A stretch of DNA of 64,000 bases, from assembly GCF_017811175.1 (NCBI RefSeq), contig NZ_JACWIJ010000002.1:2852001-2916000 (forward strand), read 5' to 3'. Source of the stretch: Melaminivora jejuensis. Its GTDB lineage: Bacteria; Pseudomonadota; Gammaproteobacteria; Burkholderiales; Burkholderiaceae_C. Positions 8,902 through 17,590 of the stretch are shown piece by piece. How positions within the stretch are numbered: the stretch's first letter is position 1; each line of letters opens with the position of its first letter. The translations under genes and the position numbers were made by a program. A model generated the notes under the pieces. It did not search any database and was not told the origin of the DNA. It saw nothing but the letters and a program-made list of their open reading frames with translations.

Positions 8902-9094
8902 TGATTATAAAAACAGTGGCAAAGCCCTTGCGTATCATGCCGCGCCACGTGGCGCGGCAGTCCGGCACCGGTCGGTGTACGCCCGGGGTGGCCAGCCCCG
9001 GCGCTTTGCTCCAGCATCGTCCGGCGCGGCTGCTTTTTCGTGCACACACCTGCTCGCCGCGTCCTTTTTCTCCGCCAAGCCTGCCCTCCAATCC

Positions 9095-10072
9095 ATGCCA
9101 TCCCTGACCCAAGCCTTCGGGCGCGCCGCCGTCGCCGCCCTGCTGCTCGCCAGTGCCTCCTTCGCCCGCGCCGAGACGCTCAAGCTCGGCCACATCACGC
9201 CGCCCTCGCACGTGTGGCACCAGGTGTCCGAGAAAATCGCGACCGACCTGGAGCACGCCTCGGGCGGCAAGACAAAGGTCGCCGTCAGCCCGCTGCAGAA
9301 GCTGGGCAACGAGGCGCAGATGATCCAGCTGATGCAGTCCGGCGCGCAGCAGCTTGGGGTGTTCACCGTGGGTGCGCTGTCCAACCGCGAGGAGTCGCTG
9401 CTGGGCTGGTCGCTGCCCTATGCCTTCAAGGACGTGGCGCACGCCAGCCGGGCCGCGGCCACGCCGGCGGCGCAGGAGATGCTCAAGCGCCTGGACCAGC
9501 ATGGCCTGGTCGGCTTAGGCTATGCCTTTGCCGGCATGCGCCACGTGCTGTCGGTGCAGCCGGTGGCCAGCGCGCGCGACCTGGCCGGCAAGAAGCTGCG
9601 CTCCTTTCCCAGCCCGATCTACAACGACTGGTGGACGGCCAACGGCGCCGCGCCCACGGCCATGACGCTGTCGGAGATCGGGCCGTCGCTGGTCACCCGG
9701 CTGCTGGACGCGGTGGATGTGGATCTGGACGCGCTGGTCGGCATGAAATTCCACCATCAGGCGCCGAACCTGACGCTGACCGGGCACATGGCCTTTCCGG
9801 CGGTCATCGTGGCGTCCAAGAAGTGGTGGGACCAGCTGGGCCAGGCCGAGCGCAGCACCATCGAGCAGGCCGTCCGGGGCGCCGAGCAGTGGGGCTGGCG
9901 CGCGGCCATCGAGGCCGACGCCGGCAACCTGGCCAAGGCCCGCGCCGATGGCGCCAAGGTGGTCGATGCCGACATCGAGAGCTTTCGCAAGATGGGCGGG
10001 CAAGTGCGCGACAAATACATCGCGAAGAACCCGCTGATCGGTGACTTCTACCGCCAGGTCCAGGGGCTCTGA
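9095..10072 (+). CDS. dctP: TRAP transporter solute-binding protein (DctP family)
   Basis: A 325-residue periplasmic binding protein with a Sec signal peptide (AAVAALLLASASFARAE, cleavage near residue 26) and the DctP fold starting LKLGHITPPSHVWHQVSEKIA. TRAP binding proteins capture organic acids and pass them to the QM permease. A segment FPSPIYNDWWTANGAAPTAM occupies the usual ligand-binding region. The substrate cannot be predicted. The chosen ATG precedes a normal signal sequence. The permease genes follow after 15 bases, forming a three-gene operon. Confidence 0.9.
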   Translation: MPSLTQAFGRAAVAALLLASASFARAETLKLGHITPPSHVWHQVSEKIATDLEHASGGKTKVAVSPLQKLGNEAQMIQLMQSGAQQLGVFTVGALSNREESLLGWSLPYAFKDVAHASRAAATPAAQEMLKRLDQHGLVGLGYAFAGMRHVLSVQPVASARDLAGKKLRSFPSPIYNDWWTANGAAPTAMTLSEIGPSLVTRLLDAVDVDLDALVGMKFHHQAPNLTLTGHMAFPAVIVASKKWWDQLGQAERSTIEQAVRGAEQWGWRAAIEADAGNLAKARADGAKVVDADIESFRKMGGQVRDKYIAKNPLIGDFYRQVQGL

Positions 10073-10087
10073 GGCGCACCGCAGGCC

Positions 10088-10603
10088 ATGCTGCTCGTCC
10101 TGGTAGAGGCCGTCGACGCGCGCCTGGCGCGGCTCGAAGCGCTGCTGGCGATCGCTCTCACCGGCGCGCTGGCGGCCATCATGATGGCGCAGGTCGTGCT
10201 GCGCTATTGCTTCAGCGCCCCGCTGTTCTGGGCCGAGGAGATCTCGGTGCAGCTGCTGGTGTTCATCACGCTGGTGGGCATGTCGCTGCTGGTGCGTGCC
10301 AGGCAGCTGGTGGCCATCGACGTCCTCGCCGGCCTGCTGCCCGGGCTGCCCAGGCGCATCGTGCAGACGCTGCTGGCGGCGCTGATGCTGGCGCTGCTGG
10401 CGTACCTCGCCTGGCTGGGCTGGCAGTGGGTGAGCCGCGCGGACGTGCGCCTGGAGCTGGGCGCCACCACCCGCGTGCCGCGCTGGTACAGCTACAGCGC
10501 CTTTCCCGTGGCCTTCGCGCTGATGGCCTGGCACCAGATGGCGGTGCTGCTGGGCCCGCTGCGGCCCGGGGCGCGCACGGTTGAAGGCGCGGTGCGCACG
10601 TGA
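10088..10603 (+). CDS. dctQ: TRAP transporter small permease (DctQ family)
   Basis: A 171-residue inner membrane protein with four predicted helices. It carries the family pattern VLRYCFSAPLFWAEEISVQLLVFITLVG, where the WAEE stretch after the first periplasmic loop is characteristic. It pairs with DctM to form the proton- or sodium-driven translocator. Its TGA overlaps the GTG start of dctM, so translation is coupled. Confidence 0.9.
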   Translation: MLLVLVEAVDARLARLEALLAIALTGALAAIMMAQVVLRYCFSAPLFWAEEISVQLLVFITLVGMSLLVRARQLVAIDVLAGLLPGLPRRIVQTLLAALMLALLAYLAWLGWQWVSRADVRLELGATTRVPRWYSYSAFPVAFALMAWHQMAVLLGPLRPGARTVEGAVRT

Positions 10604-11877
10604 TCGCGCTGATCGTCTTTCTCGGCCTGCTGTTCGCGGGCCTGCCCATCGTCGGCGCCATCCTGGCGGCGGTCATCGCCTTCATGGCCAGCAACGACCT
10701 GGGCGTGCTGCTGCAGTCCATCCCCATCCAGTTCTACGGCGCACTGGAGATCAACAGCCTGCTGGCCATCCCGCTGTTCCTGCTGGTCGGCGAGATCATG
10801 AACCAGGCCGGCCTGACGCGGCGCCTGATCGCCCTGGCCGAGCTGCTGACGGGCGGCGTACGCGGCGGCATGGCCTATGCCAATCTGGTGACCAACGCCA
10901 TGGCCGCGTCCATCCTGGGCTCGGCCATGGCGCAGATCGGCGTGATGAGCAAGACCATGATGCCGGCCATGGAGCGCGCCGGCTACGACCGCGCGTTCGC
11001 CGGTGCGGTCACGGTCTCGGCCGGGCTGCTCGGCCCCATCATCCCGCCGTCCATGCTGATGATCATCTATGGCGTGGTCGCCGTGCAGCCCATCGGGCCG
11101 CTGTTCATCGCCGGCATCGTGCCCGGGCTGCTGATCGTGGCGGCGCTGGCGCTGGTCATCTTCCTGCACGGGCTGTGGGGCGCAGGCTTTCCGAAAAGCT
11201 ATCAAAACAGGAGCTGCTCGCGCTTGCTGGTACTGCGCCAGGGCCTGTTTCCGCTCATGATCCCGCTGATGGTGATCGCCGGCATCATGCTGGGCGTCAT
11301 GACGCCCACCGAGTCGGGCGCGGTGGCGTCCATGATCGCCCTGGCCCTGGGACTGGCCTACCGCGAGATCCGCCTGCGCGACCTGGGCGCCATCTTGCTG
11401 AACGTGGCCACCGGCACGGCCGCCATCACCGCGCTGATCGCCGCCGCTTCGGTGCTCACCTGGGTGCTGTCCTTCCAGGGCGTGCCGGACGCGCTGGTGC
11501 AGCGCATGGCGGCGTGGTCCACCTCGCCGCTCGGCTTCCTGCTGCTGGTCACCGCGCTGCTGCTGGTGCTGGGCATGTTCCTGGAGAGCATCAGCGTGCT
11601 GATCATGGTGGTGCCGCTTTTGATGCCGGTAGTGAACCGGCTGGGCATCGACCCCATCCACTTCGGCGTGGTCTGCAGCGTGGTCACCGTGGTCGGCCTG
11701 GTCACGCCGCCGGTCGGGCCGGGCCTGTACGTGGCGATGATGCAGGCACGCATCGGCATGGGCGAGCTGTTTCGGGCCACGCTGCCCTTCCTGCTGGCGG
11801 TGATCGCGGTGCTGGTGCTGATCGCCGCCGTGCCGGGGCTGTCGACGTGGCTGCCGGCCGTCGTCGCCGCGAAGTAA
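10600..11877 (+). CDS. dctM: TRAP transporter large permease (DctM family)
   Basis: A 425-residue, roughly 12-helix permease of the ion-transporter superfamily. It begins IALIVFLGLLFAGLPIVGAILA and has the GPIIPPSMLMIIYG motif in the first half and PVGPGLYVAMM in the second. A GTG start at 10600 overlaps dctQ. A cytoplasmic-loop segment PKSYQNRSCSRLL is encoded by a copy of the dispersed repeat (11194-11230), inserted without breaking the frame. The motifs on both sides are intact, so the protein may still work. It forms an operon with dctP and dctQ. Confidence 0.9.
   Translation: MIALIVFLGLLFAGLPIVGAILAAVIAFMASNDLGVLLQSIPIQFYGALEINSLLAIPLFLLVGEIMNQAGLTRRLIALAELLTGGVRGGMAYANLVTNAMAASILGSAMAQIGVMSKTMMPAMERAGYDRAFAGAVTVSAGLLGPIIPPSMLMIIYGVVAVQPIGPLFIAGIVPGLLIVAALALVIFLHGLWGAGFPKSYQNRSCSRLLVLRQGLFPLMIPLMVIAGIMLGVMTPTESGAVASMIALALGLAYREIRLRDLGAILLNVATGTAAITALIAAASVLTWVLSFQGVPDALVQRMAAWSTSPLGFLLLVTALLLVLGMFLESISVLIMVVPLLMPVVNRLGIDPIHFGVVCSVVTVVGLVTPPVGPGLYVAMMQARIGMGELFRATLPFLLAVIAVLVLIAAVPGLSTWLPAVVAAK
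11194..11230 (+). repeat. dispersed repeat, copy 3, inside dctM
   Basis: AAAAGCTATCAAAACAGGAG followed by CTGCTCGCGCTTGCTGG, the AGCTATCAAAA variant of the family. It keeps the dctM frame open and encodes about 12 extra residues between two membrane helices. Confidence 0.65.
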
Positions 11878-11955
11878 CGGTGCCTGGGCGCGGCCTGCGC
11901 CAGCGCCCGCCGCACGTATGATCGACTCCCCGTTTTCCCAGGAGCCCACACTCCC

Positions 11956-13302
11956 ATGAACGCAGTTTCTGAAAGCCCGTCGCACCCCATCGAAGAAGAG
12001 CATTGCGACGTGCTGGTGGTCGGTGGCGGGCCGGCGGGCTCCACGGTGTCCGCCCTGCTGGTCGAGCGTGGCTACAAGGTGGTGGTGCTGGACAAGGACC
12101 GCCACCCGCGCTTTCACATCGGCGAGTCGCTGCTGCCGGCCAACCTGCCGCTGTTCGAGCGCCTGGGCGTGGCCGAGGAGATGCGCGCCATCGGCATGCA
12201 CAAGGCGGGCGCGGAATTCATCTCGCCGCACCATGCGCACACGCAGACCTTCGTGTTCGCCGACGCCTGGGACAAGTCCATGCCGCACGCCTACCAGGTC
12301 AAGCGCGCGGAGTTCGACACGCTGCTGCTGAAGAACGCCGAGCGCCGCGGCGCTCAGGTGCACCAGGGCAGCAAGGCCACCGGCGTGAGCTTCGCCGACG
12401 ACGGCAGCGTGCAGGTCGACGCCAAACACGGCGACGGCACGCAGCGGCGCTGGCATGCGCGCTTCCTGGTCGATGCCTCGGGCCGCGACACCTTCCTGGC
12501 CAACCGCTTTCGCATCAAGCAGCGCAACCCGGACCACAACAGCTCGGCGGTGTACGCGCACTTCGCCCACGCGCGGCGGCACGAGGGCCTGGCCGAGGGC
12601 AACATTTCCATCTTCTGGTTCGAGCACGGCTGGTTCTGGTTCATCCCCATGAGCAACGACACCACCAGCGTCGGCATGGTGACCTGGCCGCACCACATGA
12701 AGACACGCGCCGGCCGCAGCCTGGAGCGCTTCCTGATGGACAACATCGCCACCTGCCCGGCGCTGCAGGAGCGGCTGGCGCACGCCGAGCGCATGACGCC
12801 CGTGGAGGCGACCGGTAACTTCTCCTATTCCGCCAGCCGCAACCACGGCGCCAACTACCTGATGCTGGGCGACGCCTACGCCTTCGTGGACCCGGTGTTT
12901 TCCTCCGGCGTCTGGCTGGCCATGAACAGCGGCGTGGTCGGCGCCGACACCGTGGACGCCTGCCTGCGCGACCCGGCGGCCGCCCCGGCCGCGCTGCGCC
13001 GCTTCGACCGCGTCATGCGCCACGGGCCGCGCCACTTTTCCTGGTTCATCTACCGCATGACCAACCCCATCATGCGCGACTTCTTCATGTACCCGAAGAA
13101 CGTCTTTCGCGTGAAGGAAGCGCTGCTGTCGGTGCTGGCGGGCGACATCTTCGGCAAGACGCCCATCTGGCGCTCGCTGCTGGTGTTCAAGGCGCTGTAC
13201 TACTCGGCCAACGTCCTGCAGCCGCGCCGCGCCTTCATGGCCTGGAGAAAGCGGCGCTGGAACATCCGCCCGGTCGATGACGCAGCGCAGTACCAGCCCT
13301 GA
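11956..13302 (+). CDS. flavin-dependent halogenase-like oxidoreductase of the pigment cluster
   Basis: A 448-residue FAD protein. The dinucleotide motif GGGPAGS is at 23-29, GESLLPA at 56-62, a lysine (K83) where PrnA-type halogenases keep their catalytic lysine, and WFWFIP at 226-231 fits the WxWxIP signature of flavin-dependent halogenases. Such genes occur in xanthomonadin and some other aryl-polyene clusters, where xanthomonadins are brominated. The wider family also includes plain oxidoreductases, so halogenation is an inference. A TATGAT -10-like element at 11917 and AGGAG before the ATG mark the start. It is the first of five overlapping genes. Confidence 0.75.
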   Translation: MNAVSESPSHPIEEEHCDVLVVGGGPAGSTVSALLVERGYKVVVLDKDRHPRFHIGESLLPANLPLFERLGVAEEMRAIGMHKAGAEFISPHHAHTQTFVFADAWDKSMPHAYQVKRAEFDTLLLKNAERRGAQVHQGSKATGVSFADDGSVQVDAKHGDGTQRRWHARFLVDASGRDTFLANRFRIKQRNPDHNSSAVYAHFAHARRHEGLAEGNISIFWFEHGWFWFIPMSNDTTSVGMVTWPHHMKTRAGRSLERFLMDNIATCPALQERLAHAERMTPVEATGNFSYSASRNHGANYLMLGDAYAFVDPVFSSGVWLAMNSGVVGADTVDACLRDPAAAPAALRRFDRVMRHGPRHFSWFIYRMTNPIMRDFFMYPKNVFRVKEALLSVLAGDIFGKTPIWRSLLVFKALYYSANVLQPRRAFMAWRKRRWNIRPVDDAAQYQP

Positions 13303-14062
13303 CCTGCAGCGCAGGGGCCTGGTGCGCGCGCTGTGGCACCTGTATGAGCGCCTGGCCATGTGCATCGGCCTGGGCACCCTGGCGCTGCTGTGCCTGGTGT
13401 GGCTGCCGTTCGCGGCCGTGCTGCACCCCATCGTGCCACGCGCGCAGGCGCAGTGGCTGGGGCGCCGGGTCATCACGCTGGCCTTCCGCTTCTACCTGGG
13501 CGTACTGTCGCTGCTGTGCGCCTGCCGGTTCGATCTGTCGGAGCTGGATGCGCTGCGCCACGAGCGCGCGCTGATCATCGCCGCCAACCACCCGTCGCTG
13601 CTGGACGCGGTGCTGCTGGTCTCGCGCCTGCCCAACGCCGTGTGCATCATGAAGGCCAGCCTGCTGGACAACATCCTGTTCGGCGCCGCCGCACGGATGG
13701 CGCGCTACGTGCGCAACGACGACGCCCTGCAGCTGGTGAGGCATAGCTGTCACAGCCTGGCCGAAGGCGCGCAGGTGGTGCTGTTTCCGGAAGGCTCGCG
13801 CACGCAGCACTTCCCGCTGGACCCGTTCGGACGGACGCTGGGCCTGCTGGCCCGGCGCGCCCAGGTGCCGGTGCAGACCGTACTGCTGGAGTTCTCCACG
13901 CCCTACCTGGGCAAGCACTGGCCCTTGTGGAGGCCGCCCGTGCTGCCGCTGCGCTGCACGGCGCGGCTGGGCGGGCGCTTCGAGCCGGCGGCCGATCACG
14001 TCGCCTTCACCCGGGCGCTGGAGCAGCATTTCCGCACCGAACTGGCCCACCCGACTCCATGA
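13277..14062 (+). CDS. PlsC-like lysophospholipid acyltransferase
   Basis: A 261-residue membrane-associated acyltransferase. Motif I is NHPSLLD (H105, D110; HX4D) and motif III is FPEGSR (170-175). N-terminal hydrophobic stretches at about 28-50 and 68-84 would anchor it. In aryl-polyene clusters such enzymes are thought to transfer the polyene acid onto a lipid or sugar-lipid carrier; ordinary phospholipid synthesis cannot be excluded. The start overlaps the halogenase-like gene by 26 bases and the stop overlaps the glycosyltransferase start by ATGA. Confidence 0.8.
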   Translation: MTQRSTSPDLQRRGLVRALWHLYERLAMCIGLGTLALLCLVWLPFAAVLHPIVPRAQAQWLGRRVITLAFRFYLGVLSLLCACRFDLSELDALRHERALIIAANHPSLLDAVLLVSRLPNAVCIMKASLLDNILFGAAARMARYVRNDDALQLVRHSCHSLAEGAQVVLFPEGSRTQHFPLDPFGRTLGLLARRAQVPVQTVLLEFSTPYLGKHWPLWRPPVLPLRCTARLGGRFEPAADHVAFTRALEQHFRTELAHPTP

Positions 14063-14841
14063 ATACGCCCCCTGCCGCCTCCAGCACGCACCTGGTGCTG
14101 ATCCCCAGCTACAACCCGGGGCGCACCGTCGTCGACACCGTCCGCGCGGCGCGGCGCCACTGGAACCCGGTGTGGGTGGTCGTGGACGGCAGCACCGACG
14201 GCAGCGACGCGTGGCTGCGCGAGATGGCCGGGCAAGACCCGGGCCTGCGCGTGATCGTGCAGGCCGTGAACCAGGGCAAGGGCGCCGCCGTGCTCGAAGG
14301 CATTCGCCAGGCGCGGGCAGCCGGCTTCACGCACGCGCTGACCATGGACTCGGACGGCCAGCACCCGGCCGACCGCATCCCGGCGTTCATGGCCACCTCG
14401 CAGGCGCAGCCCGCTGCCATGGTGCTGGGCAAGCCGGTGTTCGGCCCGGAAGCGCCGGCCCTGCGCGTCAACGGGCGCAAGGTGTCCAACGCCTGGGCCA
14501 ACCTGGAGACCCTGTGGGCGGGCATTGGCGACTCGCTCTATGGCTTTCGCGTCTATCCCATCGCGCCGCTGATGCAGGTCATGCGCGGCCAGCGCTTCAT
14601 GCGCCGCTTCGATTTCGACCCCGAGGCCGTGGTGCGGCTGTGCTGGGCAGGAGTGCCGCCGGTGAACCTGGACGCGCCCGTGCGCTACCTGGACGCCAGC
14701 GAAGGCGGCGTCTCGCACTTTCGCTATCTGCGCGACAACACCCTGCTGACCTGGATGCACACGCGCCTGTTCCTGGGCTTCGTACTGCGCCTGCCCCTGC
14801 TGGCCTGGCGCCGTCTGCGGCCACCAGAGAAAAGACCATGA
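14059..14841 (+). CDS. family 2 glycosyltransferase
   Basis: A 260-residue GT-A enzyme. The start ATG overlaps the upstream stop; longer reading in frame has no homology. It begins HLVLIPSYNPGRTVVDTV, has the nucleotide-binding DGSTDGSDAWL and the metal-binding TMDSDGQHPADRIPAF (DxD). A hydrophobic C-terminus may attach it to the membrane. In aryl-polyene loci such enzymes are associated with the sugar part of the lipid-linked pigment. The sugar donor is unknown. Confidence 0.8.
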   Translation: MNTPPAASSTHLVLIPSYNPGRTVVDTVRAARRHWNPVWVVVDGSTDGSDAWLREMAGQDPGLRVIVQAVNQGKGAAVLEGIRQARAAGFTHALTMDSDGQHPADRIPAFMATSQAQPAAMVLGKPVFGPEAPALRVNGRKVSNAWANLETLWAGIGDSLYGFRVYPIAPLMQVMRGQRFMRRFDFDPEAVVRLCWAGVPPVNLDAPVRYLDASEGGVSHFRYLRDNTLLTWMHTRLFLGFVLRLPLLAWRRLRPPEKRP

Positions 14842-15608
14842 CCGAACCGAGACCCCGCGCCCAGAGCGCCATGAAAAGCGGCGACGCGCACCTGAAGGCC
14901 TATTTTTCGGACGAGGCCGAGCGGCGCCGGGTGACCCAGGTCATGTTCAACGAGGCCGCCACGGGCTACGACAGAGCCGAGGCGCTGACGGCCCTGGGCA
15001 GCGGTAGCTGGTACCGGCGCGAGGTGCTGCGCCGCGAAGGCCTCAAGCCCGGCATGCATGTGCTCGACGTGGCAGCGGGCACCGGCCTCGTCACCGCCGA
15101 GGCGCTGGCGCTGGCCGGTCCGCAGGGCCGCGTCGTGGCGCTAGACCCGTCGCCCGGCATGCTGGCCGAGCTGCGCCGCAAGCTCAGCTGCGAGACCGTC
15201 GAGGCCTATGCCGAGGCCATCCCGCTGCCCGACGCGCAGGTGGACTTTTTGTCGATGGGCTACGCGCTGCGGCATGTGGGCGACATGGACAAGGCCTTCG
15301 CCGAATACCTGCGCGTGCTCAAGCCCGGCGGCAAGGCCTGCATCATGGAAATCAGTCGGCCCGCGAGCTGGCTGGGCCGCATACTGCTGAAACTGCACAT
15401 CGGCGCCATGGTGCCGCTGATGGCGCGCCTCAGCGGCCGCCACACCGACGTCAAGCGGCTGTGGGCCTATTACGGTGACACCATCGAGGCGGCGGTAGAC
15501 CCGGACACCGTGCTGGACGCGCTGCGCCGCGCCGGCTTCCAGGACGTGCGCTGCGGCGTGACGCTGGGCATCTTCCGCGAATACACCGGCACGCGGGCGC
15601 AGCCGTGA
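14838..15608 (+). CDS. UbiE-like class I SAM methyltransferase
   Basis: A 256-residue methyltransferase with VLDVAAGTGLVTAEA (SAM motif I), VVALDPSPGML (acidic residue after beta 2) and VLKPGGKACIMEIS (motif III). Similarity to UbiE/COQ5 enzymes is clear, but the location between a glycosyltransferase and an antiporter inside the pigment cluster makes polyene tailoring or a quinone-like substrate more likely than ubiquinone synthesis. It overlaps both neighbours by 4 bases. Confidence 0.75.
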   Translation: MTEPRPRAQSAMKSGDAHLKAYFSDEAERRRVTQVMFNEAATGYDRAEALTALGSGSWYRREVLRREGLKPGMHVLDVAAGTGLVTAEALALAGPQGRVVALDPSPGMLAELRRKLSCETVEAYAEAIPLPDAQVDFLSMGYALRHVGDMDKAFAEYLRVLKPGGKACIMEISRPASWLGRILLKLHIGAMVPLMARLSGRHTDVKRLWAYYGDTIEAAVDPDTVLDALRRAGFQDVRCGVTLGIFREYTGTRAQP

Positions 15609-16798
15609 GCACCGCCGAGCGCTTCCTGATCGCGCTGCTCATCATCTTCACCGTCCCCTGGCTGATCTGGCGCCTGGGCCGCACCGACCGCTGGGCGCCG
15701 CTGGTGGTGGTGCAGATCCTGCTGGGCATCGTGCTCGGCCCCGGGGTGCTGGGCCACTGGTACCCGGACTATTACAACGCCGTGTTCACCCCCGAGGTGA
15801 GCCACGCCCTCAACGGCCTGGCCTGGTGGGCCGTGACGCTGTTCGTGATGATCGCCGGCATCGAGCTGGACTTGAAAGCCGCCTGGCAGCACCGGCGCGA
15901 GAGCGGCATCACCGCCGGCCTGGCGCTGGGCACGCCCATGCTGCTGGGCTGCGGCGCGGCCCTGGCCATGCTGCACTGGCCAGGCTGGCTCACGCCCGAG
16001 GCCCGGCCCTGGCAGTTCGTGCTCGGCATGGGCATGGCCTGCGCGGTGACGGCGCTGCCGATCCTGATCCTGCTGCTGGAAAAGCTGGACATCCTGCGCG
16101 ACCCCCTGGGCCAGCGCATCCTGCGCTACGCCAGCCTGGACGACATCGCCATCTGGGGCGTGCTGGCGCTGATCGTCATGGACTGGGAGCGTGTAGGCCG
16201 GCAGGCGCTGTTCCTGCTGGCCTTTGGCCTGGCGGCCTGGTTGTGCCGCCGGCTCATGCGCCGCGTGCCCGAGCAGGACCGCTGGTACCTGGCGTTGGTG
16301 TGGCTGGCGCTGTGCGCGCTCGGTGCCGACTGGGCCGGCCTGCACTTCATGGTCGGCGCCTTCCTGGCCGGCGCCGTACTCGACGCCGAATGGTTCAACC
16401 AGCAACAGATGGACTTGCTGCGCCACCACGTGCTGCTGACGCTGATGCCGGTGTTCTTCCTCTCGACCGGCCTGCGCACCGGCTGGAGCATGGGCGGCCT
16501 GGACGTGGTGCTGGCCGCGGCCTGGCTGCTGGCAGCCGCCGTCGCCGGCAAGCTGCTCGGCGTTCACCTGGCGGGCCGGGTGCTGGGCTGGCGCCCGGGC
16601 GAAGCCAGCATGATCGGCTGGCTGCTGCAGACCAAGGCACTCATCATGATCATCTTCGCCAACGTGCTGCTGGACCGGCAGATCATCACCAGCGCCACCT
16701 TCACCGCGCTGCTGCTGATGGCGGTGGCCAGCACCATGGTGACCATACCAATCGTGGAGCCGAAGCTGGCGCGCTGGCGTCAGCATCGAAAATCATAG
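15605..16798 (+). CDS. cation:proton antiporter, CPA2-like
   Basis: A 397-residue protein of about 12 membrane helices. LLGIVLGPGVLG near residue 40 and LFVMIAGIELDLKAAW at about 78-93 are typical of Kef/NhaP-like sodium or potassium:proton exchangers. It has no C-terminal RCK/TrkA domain. The GTG start overlaps the methyltransferase stop. The last codons and the TAG come from a copy of the dispersed repeat, so the C-terminus may have been trimmed by it. Why the pigment block carries an antiporter is not evident. Confidence 0.8.
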   Translation: MSTAERFLIALLIIFTVPWLIWRLGRTDRWAPLVVVQILLGIVLGPGVLGHWYPDYYNAVFTPEVSHALNGLAWWAVTLFVMIAGIELDLKAAWQHRRESGITAGLALGTPMLLGCGAALAMLHWPGWLTPEARPWQFVLGMGMACAVTALPILILLLEKLDILRDPLGQRILRYASLDDIAIWGVLALIVMDWERVGRQALFLLAFGLAAWLCRRLMRRVPEQDRWYLALVWLALCALGADWAGLHFMVGAFLAGAVLDAEWFNQQQMDLLRHHVLLTLMPVFFLSTGLRTGWSMGGLDVVLAAAWLLAAAVAGKLLGVHLAGRVLGWRPGEASMIGWLLQTKALIMIIFANVLLDRQIITSATFTALLLMAVASTMVTIPIVEPKLARWRQHRKS

Positions 16799-16845
16799 CT
16801 GCTTGCGCTTGCTGGATAAGCGCTGGAGGCCGATTTGGCCTCAAG
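16789..16845 (+). repeat. dispersed repeat, copy 4
   Basis: AAAATCATAGCTGCTTGCGC then TTGCTGGATAAGCGCTGGAG and GCCGATTTGGCC. It supplies the stop codon of the antiporter gene and separates the two convergent pigment blocks. GCGCTT/AAGCGC and GAGGCC/GGCCTC can form small hairpins. Confidence 0.8.
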
Positions 16846-16849
16846 CCCC

Positions 16850-17590
16850 CTACGCCATGCCGCCGTTGATGGAAATCACCTGCCCCGTGATGTAGGCCGC
16901 GCGCTCGGACACGAGGAAGTCCACCAGATCCGCCACCTCGGCGGGCCGGCCGGCGCGCTGCATGGGCACCATCTGGCGCAGCGCGTCCGCGCCGAACTGG
17001 CCCTCGGCCATGCCGCTGTCGATGATGCCGGGCGCCACGACGTTCACCGTCACGCCGCGGCTGGCCAGCTCCAGCGCCAGCGAGCGGCTGGCGGCATGCA
17101 GCCCGCCCTTGGCGGCGGCATAGTTCACTTGGCCCCGGTTGCCCGCCACGGCGGTGACGGACGAGACATTGACGATGCGTCCCCAGCGCGTGCGCAGCAT
17201 GGGCAGCGTCAGCGGCTGCGTGACGTTGAAGAAGCCGTTCAGCGACACGTCCAGCACGCGATCCCATTGCGCGCCCGACATACCGGCGAACACCGCATCG
17301 TCGTGGATGCCGGCGTTGTTCACCAGCACCTGGATGGGGCCCTCTTCCAGCAGCCTTTCAAGAGCGCTTGCGCACGCCGGCCGGTCGGTGACGTCGAAGG
17401 CCACGGCCTCGGCGCTGGCGCCGCCGGCCTGCAGCTGCGCGGCCAGCGCCTGCGCCCGCGCCAGGCCCTGGTTGGCGTGCACGATGACGTGCAGGCCCGA
17501 GGCGGCCAGGCGCTCGCAGATGGCGGCGCCCAGGCCGCCACTGCCGCCGGTGACGAGCGCGCGGCGCGCAGGGGATGCAGGGGTGTTCAT
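16850..17590 (-). CDS. 3-ketoacyl-ACP reductase (FabG-like, ApeQ type)
   Basis: A 246-residue classical SDR: cofactor motif TGGSGGLG (14-21), NNAG (91-94), catalytic Ser144, Tyr157 and Lys161 (YxxxK) and a C-terminal ISINGGMA. In aryl-polyene synthesis it reduces each new 3-ketoacyl-ACP before dehydration. It is the last gene of the long minus-strand block and overlaps the dehydratase upstream by 4 bases. It could also serve fatty acid synthesis, but position argues for the pigment pathway. Confidence 0.85.
   Translation of the reverse strand: MNTPASPARRALVTGGSGGLGAAICERLAASGLHVIVHANQGLARAQALAAQLQAGGASAEAVAFDVTDRPACASALERLLEEGPIQVLVNNAGIHDDAVFAGMSGAQWDRVLDVSLNGFFNVTQPLTLPMLRTRWGRIVNVSSVTAVAGNRGQVNYAAAKGGLHAASRSLALELASRGVTVNVVAPGIIDSGMAEGQFGADALRQMVPMQRAGRPAEVADLVDFLVSERAAYITGQVISINGGMA

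Noticed and set aside
10492..13476. 994-residue open frame on the minus strand antisense to dctM and the halogenase-like gene
   Set aside because: Low-complexity composition rich in His, Gln, Arg and Asp, typical of an antisense shadow in 70% GC DNA; the plus-strand genes have clear motifs.
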